The notes below the pieces were generated by a model. It was given only the letters and a program-made list of their open reading frames with translations, was not told where the DNA came from and did not search any database. A program made the translations under genes and the position numbers. From positions 140,910-204,909 of the forward strand of contig NZ_JABJXT010000008.1 of NCBI RefSeq assembly GCF_013155295.1: a stretch of 64,000 nucleotides of DNA. Direction: 5' to 3'. The stretch is from Pseudogemmobacter hezensis (GTDB taxonomy: Bacteria > Pseudomonadota > Alphaproteobacteria > Rhodobacterales > Rhodobacteraceae). Below, piece by piece: positions 1 through 8,196 of this stretch; position 1 is the stretch's first letter, and every line of letters begins with the position of its first letter.

Positions 1-117
1 GACAAGGGGATTATGATGGCTGCCGGACCGAATATTCTGGAAATTTTGGTCAAGCTGACCATCGCTTGCCCCCCCGTAGGGATCGTGCTGTCCTACTTTG
101 GGCTGGCTCTGATCTGA
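1..117 (+). CDS. C-terminal end of an unidentified membrane protein (partial)
   Basis: Frame 1 is open from the window edge to a TGA at 115-117. It encodes about 38 residues that end in a strongly hydrophobic stretch (LVKLTIACPP, then GIVLSYFGLALI), as at the end of an integral membrane protein. The 5' part lies outside the window, so the family cannot be named. It could also be a chance reading frame. The call rests on hydrophobicity and on its position ahead of a gene-free gap. Confidence 0.35.
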   Translation, partial: DKGIMMAAGPNILEILVKLTIACPPVGIVLSYFGLALI

Positions 118-136
118 ACGCGCGGCCCAGAGTCCA

Positions 137-188
137 CGATCTGCGCCCACGATCTGCGCCCGCGATCTGCGCCCGCGATCTGCGCCTC
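137..188. repeat. 13-bp tandem repeat, four units
   Basis: The unit CGATCTGCGCCCR occurs four times head to tail with no spacer, followed by a run of C. It lies in the non-coding gap between the partial membrane gene and the RidA-family gene. Copy number may vary by slippage. No function is apparent. Confidence 0.85.
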
Positions 189-246
189 CCCCCCCCCCGT
201 AAGCGCGCAGCAAAAGCAGATGCAAAACCCCGGTTCCAAAAAATAA

Positions 247-274
247 GGGCCAGAAGGGAAACCCCTTCTGGCCC
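247..274 (-). terminator. Rho-independent terminator of the RidA-family gene
   Basis: A 12-bp stem (GGGCCAGAAGGG paired with CCCTTCTGGCCC) with a short loop. On the minus strand it is followed by TTATTTTTT. It lies 20 bp downstream of the stop codon of the minus-strand gene ending at 295. Confidence 0.75.
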
Positions 275-294
275 ATCATTCTGACCGCTGTTGA

Positions 295-648
295 TTACTT
301 CAGCGCGGCGGTCACGATCACTTCGACGCGGTAATCCGGCGTCGCCAGTTTGGCCTCGCCGGTTGCGCGGGCCGGGGTGTTCCCCTGCGGCACCCAGGCA
401 TCCCAGACCGCATTCATCTCGGCGAAATCGGCCATATCGGCCAGCCAGATCTGGGTCGAAAGGATGCGGGTCTTGTCGGTTCCAGCCTCGGCAAGGATCC
501 GGTCAACCTCGGCAAGGCAGGTGCGGGTCTGATCGGCCACGCTGTCGCCCGGATTGCCGACCTGCCCGGCCAGCCAGATGATGCCGTTGTAGGAAACGCC
601 TTCCGACATGCGGGCACCAACGCCGTAACGCTTGATTTCTGAAGTCAT
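295..648 (-). CDS. RidA/YjgF/UK114-family protein
   Basis: A 117-residue protein of the RidA family, small trimeric cytosolic proteins that often hydrolyse reactive enamine/imine intermediates. Typical blocks are present: NGIIWLAGQVG near residue 25, the helix ADQTRTCLAEVDRILAEAG, and a C-terminal RVEVIVTAALK. The canonical RidA catalytic arginine motif is not an exact match (RATGEAKLATPDYRVEV), so it belongs to a divergent subfamily and its substrate is unknown. The start at 648 is chosen for the GGGAGA just upstream and because homology begins there. It is a single gene with its own terminator. Confidence 0.9.
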   Translation of the reverse strand: MTSEIKRYGVGARMSEGVSYNGIIWLAGQVGNPGDSVADQTRTCLAEVDRILAEAGTDKTRILSTQIWLADMADFAEMNAVWDAWVPQGNTPARATGEAKLATPDYRVEVIVTAALK

Positions 649-770
649 TCTGATCTCCCTGATCGCTGGACCTGTGACATGAATAGCGCTGGAAGGTCTG
701 GATGAAAAGCATCGCCGGCCAGAAGTCAGCCGCATGCGCCCCGGCCAGGCCAGGCATCCAGGGCGGCCGC

Positions 771-1109
771 CTAATCTTTACGGCGGCACAGGTAGCTGTC
801 GCCACTGACCGGAGAGAACCAGGTCATGGTGCCATCAGGATTCATCGCCAGCGAAAGCTGGTAATCATCGGCGAATGTCAGGGTGAAGGTATCGCCCTCA
901 GCCGCGACATCCACAATCTCCATCAGATCATCACCGGCTTCGTAGGCCGTATCTGAAAAGCTGAAGGTGCCGACATCGCAGTCCCAGACCCCTTCAAAGG
1001 CCCAGTTTCCAGCCTGCGCAGCAAGCGGAAAGCAGGCCAGAGATGCGGCAAAGAATGTGGCGCGCAGCGCGGCGACAGCAGTCTGGCGGGCTTTCACTGA
1101 AGGCTGCAT
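771..1109 (-). CDS. Small secreted protein, function unknown
   Basis: A 112-residue protein with a clear Sec signal peptide: Lys/Arg-rich N-terminus, hydrophobic core FFAASLACFPLA, and cleavage after AQA near residue 33. The mature part contains WAFEGVWDCD and ends SYLCRRKD, with two cysteines that could form a disulfide. The acidic, beta-rich composition suggests a small lipocalin-like or beta-sandwich domain, which is inference. The start at 1109 has GGAGAG 7 bases upstream; an upstream start at 1157 would spoil the signal peptide. It stands alone between the RidA-family gene and the sulfotransferase-like gene. Confidence 0.7.
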   Translation of the reverse strand: MQPSVKARQTAVAALRATFFAASLACFPLAAQAGNWAFEGVWDCDVGTFSFSDTAYEAGDDLMEIVDVAAEGDTFTLTFADDYQLSLAMNPDGTMTWFSPVSGDSYLCRRKD

Positions 1110-1318
1110 AGATCGCTCTCCGATTCCTCTGGCAGGAAAAGATACCGCCCCGGGCACCGAACGGCCAGCGCCCGGGGCATGATGTCACGGGTTCCCGCCG
1201 ATCGTGCCGCCCCAGAAACTTCGGCCCATACAGGCGCGGCGCGGACCTCATCCGGATGCCCCTCCGGGCGCCCGGCGCGGGCGGATCGGCGCGGCCAGAG
1301 CGGCGCGGGCAGACTGGC

Positions 1319-2194
1319 TCAGGCGCCGATCAGGGTTACGCCCGGCAGGCTGCGGATCAGCTCGATATCTTCGTGATAGGTCATGGTCAGCTGATCGACG
1401 GTGTCCTGGGTCCAGCCGGGCAGCGAAAACTCCATATTCAGCTGCTCGCTGAGGCCGAATTTGTCCAGGAATGCCGAGACGACACGCCGCCTTTGGCTGA
1501 CCGAGGCGGGCGGGTGGCTGGCCAGATAGCCGCGCATGCGCGCCACCCCATCGCCCGCCATGATCATCGAAAGCAATTCGTCGGTGTCCGCAAGAACCGT
1601 GTCGTCTTTGAAGCCTGCCACCGCCTGCAGCACCTCTGGCCAGATCAGCGGCGTATCCTCGTCACACCAGATCGTCAGCGGCGCATCGGGGTTTTCAGCG
1701 ATGATCTGCTGCACCACATCCGACCAGCGCAGCTGCGTGACATCGGTGCCCTCGATGAACTCTTCAAAGCTGCGGGTGGCCTTTTGCTTTTCATAAAGCG
1801 CCGGAAGCCAGGTGGCCGGGTTGCGGATCGCCAGGAAGAAAGAGGCCTCGATATGCGGGAAGATCTGGGTGAAGGCCCGAATCCGCTCGCCCGCGAAACC
1901 ATAAAGACGGCCGCGCAAAGCCCATTGCGGGAAGGCAAGGAAACTGTCCCAGCTAAGGATCATCCGGGATGCATTCTCATCATCCATGATCTGCCCCAGC
2001 ACCAGCGCCTGGGTCTCGACATTGGCCGGAGCACCGCGCAGCTGCACCGCGGTATCCCGCAAAAGCCTGCGATAGCGGGTCGGGGCAGGCACAAGAATGC
2101 CCTCTGCGGCCAGGGTCGCGCGGTTTTTTAACAGGCAACGGATCAGTCGCTCTTCATCGGTGCAATGCACACCCAGATGATAAACAATGCGCAT
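1319..2194 (-). CDS. Sulfotransferase-like conserved protein
   Basis: A 291-residue cytosolic protein. The N-terminus MRIVYHLGVHCTDEERLI has the strand-loop-helix shape of sulfotransferase-type P-loop proteins, but the usual HxGxxKTGTT loop is degenerate (HLGVHCTDEER). A later segment, FFLAIRNPATWLPALYEKQ, resembles the R-N/D-P block that binds the 3'-phosphate of PAPS in that fold. The middle and C-terminus are helical with no other motif. It may act in surface polysaccharide modification or may be non-catalytic; the family assignment is tentative. The start ATG at 2194 is the only good upstream methionine. Confidence 0.65.
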   Translation of the reverse strand: MRIVYHLGVHCTDEERLIRCLLKNRATLAAEGILVPAPTRYRRLLRDTAVQLRGAPANVETQALVLGQIMDDENASRMILSWDSFLAFPQWALRGRLYGFAGERIRAFTQIFPHIEASFFLAIRNPATWLPALYEKQKATRSFEEFIEGTDVTQLRWSDVVQQIIAENPDAPLTIWCDEDTPLIWPEVLQAVAGFKDDTVLADTDELLSMIMAGDGVARMRGYLASHPPASVSQRRRVVSAFLDKFGLSEQLNMEFSLPGWTQDTVDQLTMTYHEDIELIRSLPGVTLIGA

Positions 2195-2520
2195 TACGTT
2201 AAAATACCCCCGCTAAAAACCTTCCCCCCTGCTGTCAGGAGAGAGGGCCACTACCTCATATACGCCCCGATAAGCACTGGCAAATCCGTTTGTAAGCTGC
2301 AGAGAATAACCGGGACAGCCCTAATAGCATCCGGTTAAGATAGTCCTGGCGTCAAAGCCCCCCGCAGACGCCATCAAACATGCTGCAGCAGAAAGATCGG
2401 GGGCGATGCCCGTCGCGCCCCTCGCCCCGGTTCGCCCCCGGTCCGTCGCGCCCGGTCCGTCGCGCCCGGTCCGTCGCCCCTGCCCGGCCGTCATATCGGC
2501 CTTCGGATCGGCAAAGATGC
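2195..2520. other. Gene-free interval between mnmA and the sulfotransferase-like gene
   Basis: No convincing reading frame on either strand. It contains a GC-rich imperfect tandem repeat (separate entry) close to the 3' end of mnmA, and AT-richer sequence near 2200-2340 that probably carries the promoter of the minus-strand gene starting at 2194. Confidence 0.5.
2440..2480. repeat. 14-bp imperfect tandem repeat
   Basis: About three units of GGTCCGTCGCGCCC, the last diverged, with weaker related copies just upstream (CGTCGCGCCCCTCGCC). It lies about 40 bp beyond the mnmA stop codon. It looks like slippage-prone low-complexity DNA. Confidence 0.7.
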
Positions 2521-3669
2521 TCAGTACCCGCGCCAGATCCAGCCGCCGCCAAAGATCCGGCTGCCTTCATTTTCGTAGAAAACGCAGGCCTGGCCGGGGC
2601 TGACGCCATCCTCTGGCTCGATCAGTTCGACCTGGGCCTCGGTTTCCGAGAGCGGCCGGATGATCGCCGGGCGCGGCGCCCGGGTCGAGCGCACCTTGGC
2701 CATCACATGCCATTCGGGCTGGCTGGTCAGCGGCGCGTCGCCCAGCCAGTTGATCTCACGCACCGGGATGACCCGGGTCGAAAGCGCCTCTTTCGGCCCC
2801 ACGATCACCTGGCGCTTGTCCGCATCCAGCTTCACCACATAAAGCGGCTCTCCGAGGCCACCGATGCCCAGGCCCTTGCGCTGACCGATGGTGTAATGGA
2901 TCACGCCGCGATGCTCACCGAGGACCCGCCCCGAAAGATCGACGATCTCGCCGGGCGAGGCCGCATCGGGGCGCAGCTTCTCGATCACGCTGGCATAATT
3001 GCCATTCGGCACGAAGCAGATGTCCTGGCTGTCGGGCTTATCCGCGACCGGCAGGCCGTATTTCGCGGCCAGCGCACGGGTTTCCGCCTTGGACTGCAGA
3101 TGCCCCAGCGGGAAGCGCAGGTAAGACAGCTGCTCTGGCGTGGTCGAGAACAGGAAATAGCTTTGGTCGCGGGCGGCATCGGCGGCTGAGTGCAGCTCTG
3201 GCCCGCCATTGCCCAGCTTGCGCTGGATATAATGGCCGGTCGCCATGCAATCGGCATCCAGCTCTTTGGCAGTCGCCAGCAGATCCTTGAACTTCACCCG
3301 CTCGTTGCAGCGGATACAGGGCACCGGGGTCGCGCCGGCCAGATAGGCCTCGGCGAATTCCTCGATAACCGCCTCGCGGAAGGTGTTCTCGTAATCCAGC
3401 ACGTAATGCGGAAAGCCCATCGCCTCGGCCACGCGCCTTGCGTCATGGATGTCGCGGCCCGCACAGCAGGCGCCCTTTTTCGCCAGCGCCGCCCCGTGGT
3501 CATAAAGCTGCAGCGTGACGCCGACAACATCATAGCCCTCTTCCTTCAGCTGGGCCGCCACGACCGAGCTGTCGACGCCGCCGGACATGGCGACAACGAC
3601 ACGGGTGTCTTTCGGGGCCCGGGCAAAGCCGAGCGAGTTAAGGCTGGTATCAAAGGGCATGAGGGTCAC
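2521..3669 (-). CDS. mnmA: tRNA-specific 2-thiouridylase MnmA
   Basis: MnmA adds sulfur to U34 of tRNA-Lys, tRNA-Glu and tRNA-Gln, using ATP to adenylate the base and persulfide sulfur from the IscS/Tus relay. The 382-residue length is normal for alphaproteobacteria. Visible motifs: the PP-loop SGGVDSS at residues 29-35; catalytic Cys118 in VPCIRCN; the partner Cys218 in [10 protein letters not shown]; the tRNA-binding segment GHYIQR; and a C-terminal beta-barrel. The start could be 3669 or 3660 (second Met); 3669 is kept for the longer conserved N-terminus. It is divergent from sciP, with a 118-bp intergenic region. Confidence 0.97.
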   Translation of the reverse strand: MTLMPFDTSLNSLGFARAPKDTRVVVAMSGGVDSSVVAAQLKEEGYDVVGVTLQLYDHGAALAKKGACCAGRDIHDARRVAEAMGFPHYVLDYENTFREAVIEEFAEAYLAGATPVPCIRCNERVKFKDLLATAKELDADCMATGHYIQRKLGNGGPELHSAADAARDQSYFLFSTTPEQLSYLRFPLGHLQSKAETRALAAKYGLPVADKPDSQDICFVPNGNYASVIEKLRPDAASPGEIVDLSGRVLGEHRGVIHYTIGQRKGLGIGGLGEPLYVVKLDADKRQVIVGPKEALSTRVIPVREINWLGDAPLTSQPEWHVMAKVRSTRAPRPAIIRPLSETEAQVELIEPEDGVSPGQACVFYENEGSRIFGGGWIWRGY

Positions 3670-3787
3670 CGATCCGGGATATGCCGGAATATATGAAAAT
3701 CTTCCATACTCTCAAGGGCGCGGTTCAGCAATGTTTAAGCGTAACGCGTCAGGCTGGGGTCTGTAACCCTGTTGAACGGAAACCGCG

Positions 3788-4066
3788 ATGTATCTCAGAC
3801 GTGTTGACGGGCCTCGTCAGGTGACCTTGCCGGATGGCTCGATCCTGACCCGTGCCGACCTTCCCGCGCCCGAAACCCGGCGATGGGTGGCCAGCCGCAA
3901 GGCGCTGGTCGTTCGTGCCGTCGTTTATGGCCTGATCACCACCGAAGAGGCACGCGAACGCTATGCCCTTTCGGAAGAGGAATTCGGCCTTTGGTGCGAG
4001 GCCGTCGAAAAACATGGCGAGAAGGCCCTGAAGGTCACCTCAATTCAAAAATTCAGACAACTTTAG
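3788..4066 (+). CDS. sciP: DUF1153 protein, SciP-type regulator of CtrA
   Basis: A 92-residue DUF1153 protein. In Caulobacter the family member SciP binds CtrA and/or DNA and blocks CtrA-dependent transcription early in the cell cycle. Conserved blocks are visible: VDGPRQVTLPDGS, LPAPETRRWVASRKALVV, an HTH-like stretch ITTEEARERYALSEEEF, and the C-terminal ALKVTSIQKFRQL. It sits just upstream of ctrA on the same strand, the arrangement seen in Rhodobacteraceae. In that family CtrA controls motility and gene-transfer-agent genes rather than being essential, so the exact role here is inferred. Confidence 0.9.
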   Translation: MYLRRVDGPRQVTLPDGSILTRADLPAPETRRWVASRKALVVRAVVYGLITTEEARERYALSEEEFGLWCEAVEKHGEKALKVTSIQKFRQL

Positions 4067-4102
4067 ATTGCATTGAGAAATCGGTCTGCCACTGTGGGAA
4101 AA

Positions 4103-4117
4103 GTAACCCTGCCTTAA
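4103..4117 (+). promoter_or_regulatory. Candidate CtrA box upstream of ctrA
   Basis: GTAA-N7-TTAA matches the CtrA consensus TTAA-N7-TTAA with one mismatch. It lies 61 bp before the ctrA start, and another TTAA occurs at 4137-4140. This fits CtrA autoregulation, known in Caulobacter; binding here is inferred. Confidence 0.5.
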
Positions 4118-4177
4118 CCAGTGGCTGGCAGTCTCGTTAACGAAGAAGCCTGACAGCCCGGACCGGAGATTTCAAAT

Positions 4178-4891
4178 ATGCGTATTTTGCTTGTCGAAGA
4201 TGACCCTACCACCTCGCGCAGCATCGAGCTGATGCTGACCCATGCCAATCTGAACGTCTATTGCACCGATATGGGCGAGGACGGGATCGATCTTGCCCGT
4301 CTTTATGACTACGATCTGATTTTGCTTGACCTGAACCTTCCTGACATGAGCGGGCATGAGGTATTGCGCCAGATCCGCCTGTCGCGGGTTGAGACGCCCA
4401 TTCTTATCCTTTCCGGCTCTGACGATACCGAAAGCAAGCTGCGCGGCTTTGGCTTTGGGGCAGACGATTATCTGACCAAACCCTTCCACCGCGAGGAGCT
4501 GGTTGCACGGATCCATGCGATTATCCGGCGATCAAAAGGGCACAGCCAGTCGACGATCCGCACCGGCCTTGTCACGGTGAACCTTGATGCAAAAACTGTT
4601 GAGAGTGAAGGCAAAACCATCCACCTGACCGGCAAGGAATACCAGATGCTCGAGCTGCTTTCGCTGCGCAAGGGCACGACGCTGACGAAGGAAATGTTCC
4701 TCAACCATCTTTATGGCGGCATGGATGAGCCAGAGCTGAAAATCATCGACGTATTCATCTGCAAATTGCGCAAAAAGCTGTCCGAAGCCACCGGCGGCAA
4801 CAACTATATCGAAACGGTCTGGGGCCGCGGTTACGTGCTGCGTGACCCCGAACCGCTGGAGGCGGCGGTTGGCGGAACGGCAGTAGCCTAA
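4178..4891 (+). CDS. ctrA: Cell-cycle response regulator CtrA
   Basis: An OmpR-class response regulator of 237 residues. The receiver domain (1-120) has the acidic pocket VEDDP, phosphoacceptor Asp51 in [10 protein letters not shown], and the switch lysine in YLTKPFH. The C-terminal winged helix (about 125-230) contains the CtrA-typical [18 protein letters not shown] and the recognition region ending [12 protein letters not shown]. CtrA is phosphorylated through the CckA-ChpT relay and binds TTAA-N7-TTAA sites. The usual hydrophobic degradation tag (AA) is replaced by a C-terminus ending TAVA, which is still compatible with ClpXP recognition. It follows sciP by 111 bp. Confidence 0.97.
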   Translation: MRILLVEDDPTTSRSIELMLTHANLNVYCTDMGEDGIDLARLYDYDLILLDLNLPDMSGHEVLRQIRLSRVETPILILSGSDDTESKLRGFGFGADDYLTKPFHREELVARIHAIIRRSKGHSQSTIRTGLVTVNLDAKTVESEGKTIHLTGKEYQMLELLSLRKGTTLTKEMFLNHLYGGMDEPELKIIDVFICKLRKKLSEATGGNNYIETVWGRGYVLRDPEPLEAAVGGTAVA

Positions 4892-5059
4892 GCATTCGTC
4901 GCCGCTGTCTTGCTGATATAATTCCGCCTTTGGACCCGAAGGCGCGCTTCCGGGGCGGGTTATATCACAGCAGCAGCCCGGCCAGGCAGGCGGCCCAGTC
5001 ATGCTGTCGGCCCAGTCAGCGGAGGACAGAACGAAGTGATCGGGGTTCAAGCCTCCGCC
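4892..5059. other. Gene-free interval downstream of ctrA
   Basis: GC-rich spacer after the ctrA stop. An imperfect inverted repeat (CGCGCTTCCGGGGCGGG region, 4941-4960) may act in termination, but no clean U-tract is seen. The right part runs into the decayed IS3 orfA. Confidence 0.4.
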
Positions 5060-5417
5060 AGAGGTTTTGATCGGCCTCATTGTCGCCTTCGGCACATTGT
5101 CGTTTCTGGCGCGTCGCAGCTGGCGACGAGGGCGAGCCTCATACCGTCTCTCGCGCGAAAAAGCGGCTGCTTTCTTCAGAATGTCACGCTCCACCCGCAG
5201 CCGGGCGACCTCTTTCTTCTATCGGCCAGTTCGGCCCGGATCGGCCCATTCCCGGGAAATGCATCAGGCGGTGTTGCAGTCAACTCCCGCACCCAGCGGC
5301 GCAAAACACTCTCCGCCAGATCGAGGTCACCCGCCGCCTGCGCCACCGCCCCCACCGGCCCGTCATCAGCCTCACGGCATCTGCTTTGAACTCGCGACGG
5401 CACTTCCGGCTCGTCAT
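5060..5417 (-). pseudogene. Decayed IS3-family transposase OrfA
   Basis: Starting at an ATG at 5417, the minus strand encodes MTSRKCRREFKADAVRLM. After a frame change it continues QAAGDLDLAESVLRRWVREL and FPGNGPIRAELA, and after another continues VERDILKKAAAF and RERRYE. Together these are the HTH and leucine-zipper regions of an IS3-type OrfA, in three broken frames. OrfB is absent and no terminal repeats are obvious, so the element is dead. It lies just left of the tRNA-Thr integration hotspot. Confidence 0.7.
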
Positions 5418-5430
5418 ATCTGCACTCCAG

Positions 5431-5774
5431 TTCCATGGTCACGATCTTATCTTCGTGTCCAGGAAACCAGCAGCAACTCATATGTAGCCCCTTAACCATG
5501 GGAAGGTTTCCCGTCTGATCTCCTGGCTGCATCATAAGGCCTTGCGTCAGGGTTTCATTCGCAGCCGCCGCCCTGCTCCGGTGCTGGCATGGCGCGCCAT
5601 GCCGCCACTCTCAGGCTGACCAATCAACCTGGGCCGATTACTCTGCTTCGAAATAGTTCATCACAGCCAGAACGACCCGGCGAAGGTCACGCGTAGCAGC
5701 CACGATACACAATTGCAGAGCGATCAGCCCCGTGTTAGGAAACCCGACAGCTATCAGGATGTCGTCAGGACAAA
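5431..5774. other. Gene-free interval before tRNA-Thr
   Basis: No supportable coding region. It contains the upstream remains of the IS3 fragment and, presumably, the promoter of tRNA-Thr in the last 100 bp. Confidence 0.45.
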
Positions 5775-5850
5775 GCCCCTATAGCTCAGCTGGTAGAGCA
5801 TCTGATTTGTAATCAGAGGGTCGGCGGTTCAAGTCCGTCTGGGGGCACCA
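5775..5850 (+). tRNA. tRNA-Thr (anticodon UGU)
   Basis: A full cloverleaf can be folded. The acceptor GCCCCTA pairs with TGGGGGC, the D-stem is GCTC/GAGC, and the anticodon stem TCTGA/TCAGA closes a TTTGTAA loop (anticodon TGT). The T-arm contains GGTTCAAGTCC, and CCA is encoded. The 3' part (from 5802) is supplied by the prophage attachment core, so the tRNA stays intact in the lysogen. Confidence 0.97.
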
Positions 5851-5856
5851 TAAAAT
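5802..5856 (+). repeat. attL core of prophage 1 (55 bp)
   Basis: The 55 bp from the anticodon stem of tRNA-Thr through CCATAAAAT are repeated without mismatch at 44696-44750. This defines the left attachment site. Confidence 0.92.
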
Positions 5857-5871
5857 CAAACACTTAGACGC

Positions 5872-5900
5872 AAAAAGCCCCGCCCATTCGGCGGGGTTTT
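5872..5900 (+). terminator. Terminator downstream of tRNA-Thr
   Basis: Stem CCCCGCC/GGCGGGG with loop CATTC, flanked by AAAAA and TTTT. It could stop transcription in either direction and separates the host tRNA from the phage genes. Confidence 0.65.
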
Positions 5901-5905
5901 GCTTT

Positions 5906-5947
5906 GGGGGAACACCGGGGGAACAGCCTCACGCCGCCAGGGGAACA
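5906..5947. repeat. Left-arm direct repeats GGGGAACA (three copies)
   Basis: GGGGAACA occurs at 5907-5914, 5918-5925 and 5940-5947, and twice more at the opposite end of the prophage (44548-44555, 44560-44567). Same-orientation copies just inside both att cores suggest integrase or excisionase arm-type binding sites. Confidence 0.55.
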
Positions 5948-6134
5948 CCCGCCAGAATCACCACCACACCGCATAGAAGCGGGCGCCGGTGAGGCGCATC
6001 TGCTCATAGTTCAGTCTGACGTTAGAGCGGCGAACACTGCCCATGCCGATCCCTGCCGAGTGCGGCATCCCTGACATGGCCCCCGGCCCGCACCCATGAT
6101 AGCCCTGCCGCTCAACAAGAAGGCGAGCAGCACT

Positions 6135-6413
6135 ATGCCTCAGGAAGAGCAGCATTTCACGCAGATTGACGACGACGATATCCGCTTCCTCAGCACACAG
6201 CTGCGAGGTGTGAAGCAGGCCCGGGTCCGGTTCCTCGCAGGAACGCCCGAATTTCAGCTTGAGGTGATCGAGGTGCTGCTGGCGCTCGGCGTCTCGGCGA
6301 CCTCTGAACGCATGGGCATGATCGCCCCCTATCCAAAGCGCAGGTTCAGCATCCGCTACAAGGGCGACAGCGCGATCGTTACCGTCGCGCAGGATGCGGA
6401 ACTGATGGGGTGA
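6135..6413 (+). CDS. Small acidic hypothetical protein, prophage left end
   Basis: About 92 residues from the ATG at 6135; an in-frame ATG at 6096 lacks a ribosome site. The N-terminus is acidic (TQIDDDDIRFLS), followed by a mixed alpha/beta segment with RVRFLAGTPEFQLEVIEVLL and a basic patch APYPKRRFSIRYKG. No family is recognised. It is cytosolic by composition. It is the first plus-strand gene after attL, followed by a region of strong inverted repeats. Confidence 0.5.
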   Translation: MPQEEQHFTQIDDDDIRFLSTQLRGVKQARVRFLAGTPEFQLEVIEVLLALGVSATSERMGMIAPYPKRRFSIRYKGDSAIVTVAQDAELMG

Positions 6414-6446
6414 ACGCCCGTCCACACTGGACAGCGAACTTGTTTC

Positions 6447-6533
6447 CCAGACCGGAGGTCCCCGGTCTGGCTTGCGGTCCCCAGGTTCGGGGAGTGCAAA
6501 TCCCTTTCCCGACGAAGTGGGATTCCCCACTTC
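6447..6533. repeat. Two strong inverted repeats
   Basis: Hairpin 1 (6447-6470) pairs CCAGACCGG with CCGGTCTGG. Hairpin 2 (6514-6533) pairs GAAGTGGG with CCCACTTC. Neither has a U-tract. They lie between the small acidic gene and a broken gene; they may be structured RNA or remnants of insertion ends. Nothing else is seen in 6414-6726. Confidence 0.55.
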
Positions 6534-6726
6534 CGGGGGATAACTTCCACCGATGGTAGACGTTGTTTTGAGCCAAAAGTGGACGGTCGGGCACGTCTTA
6601 TAACTCGCTGAATGGCAGCTTTGTACCGGCAACGCCGAAGAAGACGCCAAGCGTTATCGGGATTGAGGGGCGGGCCTTAGAATAGGCGCGGATCATGGTC
6701 GGTGTCGAGAAGGCCAGAGCCGCACC

Positions 6727-6943
6727 GTGTCAGATGCCGTGGCTGCACCTGGACAAACCCCGGAACCGGAATCCTCCCGCGGCCTGGCCGAGCGACTACG
6801 GGAGGCCGCGCAGGGGATCGACCGGGGAACGCTGGCCGAGGCGGTAGTGCGGCTGCTGGAAAGCCGAGGAACGCTAGCGGGTGCAGGATGCCGAACGCCT
6901 GAAGGAGCAAGAGCGGCAGCAGGAACAGTTGCGGGAGCGGTAA
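6727..6943 (+). pseudogene. Broken fragment, possible relaxase/mobilisation C-terminus
   Basis: One frame encodes ERLREAAQGIDRGTLAEAVVRLLES. The next frame continues RVQDAERLKEQERQQEQLRER and then stops. Joined by a one-base shift near 6885 they form a charged coiled-coil tail of the type found at the end of plasmid relaxase or Mob proteins. This is tentative; no catalytic part is present. Confidence 0.3.
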
Positions 6944-7161
6944 CCGGCACTGCGGGCTTACCCACTGATCCGGCCCGCCGCTCGCCGTGGTCTACTGTCC
7001 CAACTCACGGTCGCCAAAATAGCAGCGTTTGGTGTGAAGGCAGCTCATCCCATTAGCTCAACACATGAAGAATACCCTGGGGGTCTGCTAATCAAATCTT
7101 CTGTGCTAGGTTTCCTCGAGAATCGAGAGGCAACCGACGCCACCGAAGCTTTGGAGGATCT

Positions 7162-7404
7162 ATGAAACGCGCCTACATGCCGCTGATCGCCGTTCTCACA
7201 ATATCTGGCTGCCAATCAGCTGCGACTCTAAACGTCTATAGCAACAATATTGTCGGTGTGAGCAGACCGGGGATCAGTGCCAGTTCCTATGTCACAGAGG
7301 ATGATTTCGCACTCGCGACGCAGGCATGCCGCACGAGACCCGTGCATGTGGTGGGGCGCTATACCCCAAGCGGTGGCGGTGAATACCTCTTCCAGTGCCG
7401 CTGA
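7162..7404 (+). CDS. Small lipoprotein, cargo operon gene 1
   Basis: An 80-residue protein with a lipoprotein signal: basic MKRAY, hydrophobic core, and lipobox LTISGC giving Cys17. The mature part has two further cysteines (ACRTR and FQCR) that may pair in the periplasm. The start has TTGGAGG 6 bases upstream. It is the first gene of a plus-strand group (7162-9166) that runs opposite to the phage late genes and encodes only membrane or exported proteins. No family is recognised. Confidence 0.75.
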   Translation: MKRAYMPLIAVLTISGCQSAATLNVYSNNIVGVSRPGISASSYVTEDDFALATQACRTRPVHVVGRYTPSGGGEYLFQCR

Positions 7405-7450
7405 TACGCTCCCCCTTACAGTGGTGAAACGCCCCAATCACAGGCCAGAA

Positions 7451-8161
7451 ATGCGCAACTATCTCAAACCTGCAATCGCCCTCATCCTTGGGATTCTGCC
7501 CGCATGGGTCTTCATCGGAACCTCGAACCGTCTGGTCGTGAATGGCGATGTCGTTTCGGAGAGTCACTTCAATCTTGGCGGCATCGTGCTCGCCTTGATC
7601 GGGATCGGATTGGCCATAGGCGTCATCAAAGCAAGAACCCATGGTGCCCTTGGCCCCAAGCTGCTGGCGGGCATTGCCGCTGTGGTCTGCGCCCTGCAGA
7701 TCCTCCACTCGTCCGAGGTCTTGCGCATCCAGCCGTTGGATTGGCTCTGGCCGGATCGTCATATTCCAAACTCAACTTATACAGGCCTTGCCGCGGATGA
7801 ACGCTTCCCGGTTTCCAACCGCTCGAACGAAGGATTCGAAGACTTGATGGTGTTCTTGAAAGACTACATCATCGGGCGGGCACGCCTGCATCATGCCTAT
7901 GCCGAACAGTGCCACGGCGGACGGGATAGGATCGAACTTGCACGGGCTGAGGCGCTCCCGGATCTCTTTTCCGAAGAGATGCGCGCGAAACTCAATTCGG
8001 GATTGCGGCGGTTCGACGCGGACCCCTTACCGCCCTGTTCGCGCAAGAATTCAATCCATCTGATGGGCAAGATGGCCGATGCCACCAATCGTGATCTTGA
8101 TATCTATGATCGGCTTGTGGACGACTACCGCGCCTTCCTTGCCAACTCGCGACCCGACTGA
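7451..8161 (+). CDS. Inner-membrane protein with periplasmic/cytosolic helical domain, cargo operon gene 2
   Basis: A 236-residue protein. Three hydrophobic segments lie in the first 100 residues: AIALILGILPAWVFIG, GIVLALIGIGLAIGVI, and KLLAGIAAVVCALQIL. A soluble helical domain of about 130 residues follows, with conserved-looking DLMVFLKDYIIGRARLHHAY. The start at 7451 is the Met closest to the first membrane segment; the upstream in-frame stretch overlaps the lipoprotein gene and has no signal. The family is unknown. Confidence 0.7.
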   Translation: MRNYLKPAIALILGILPAWVFIGTSNRLVVNGDVVSESHFNLGGIVLALIGIGLAIGVIKARTHGALGPKLLAGIAAVVCALQILHSSEVLRIQPLDWLWPDRHIPNSTYTGLAADERFPVSNRSNEGFEDLMVFLKDYIIGRARLHHAYAEQCHGGRDRIELARAEALPDLFSEEMRAKLNSGLRRFDADPLPPCSRKNSIHLMGKMADATNRDLDIYDRLVDDYRAFLANSRPD

Positions 8162-8196
8162 GCACCTCCGTTTTCGCCCTGATCACAGGACTTCTA

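Noticed and set aside
137..188. CRISPR array
   Set aside because: The 13-bp units are directly adjacent with no spacers; no cas genes and no array were seen anywhere in the window.
5958..6650. Minus-strand open frame of 230 codons near attL
   Set aside because: No ribosome site, no domain, and it spans the two inverted repeats. The opposite-strand small gene is more protein-like.
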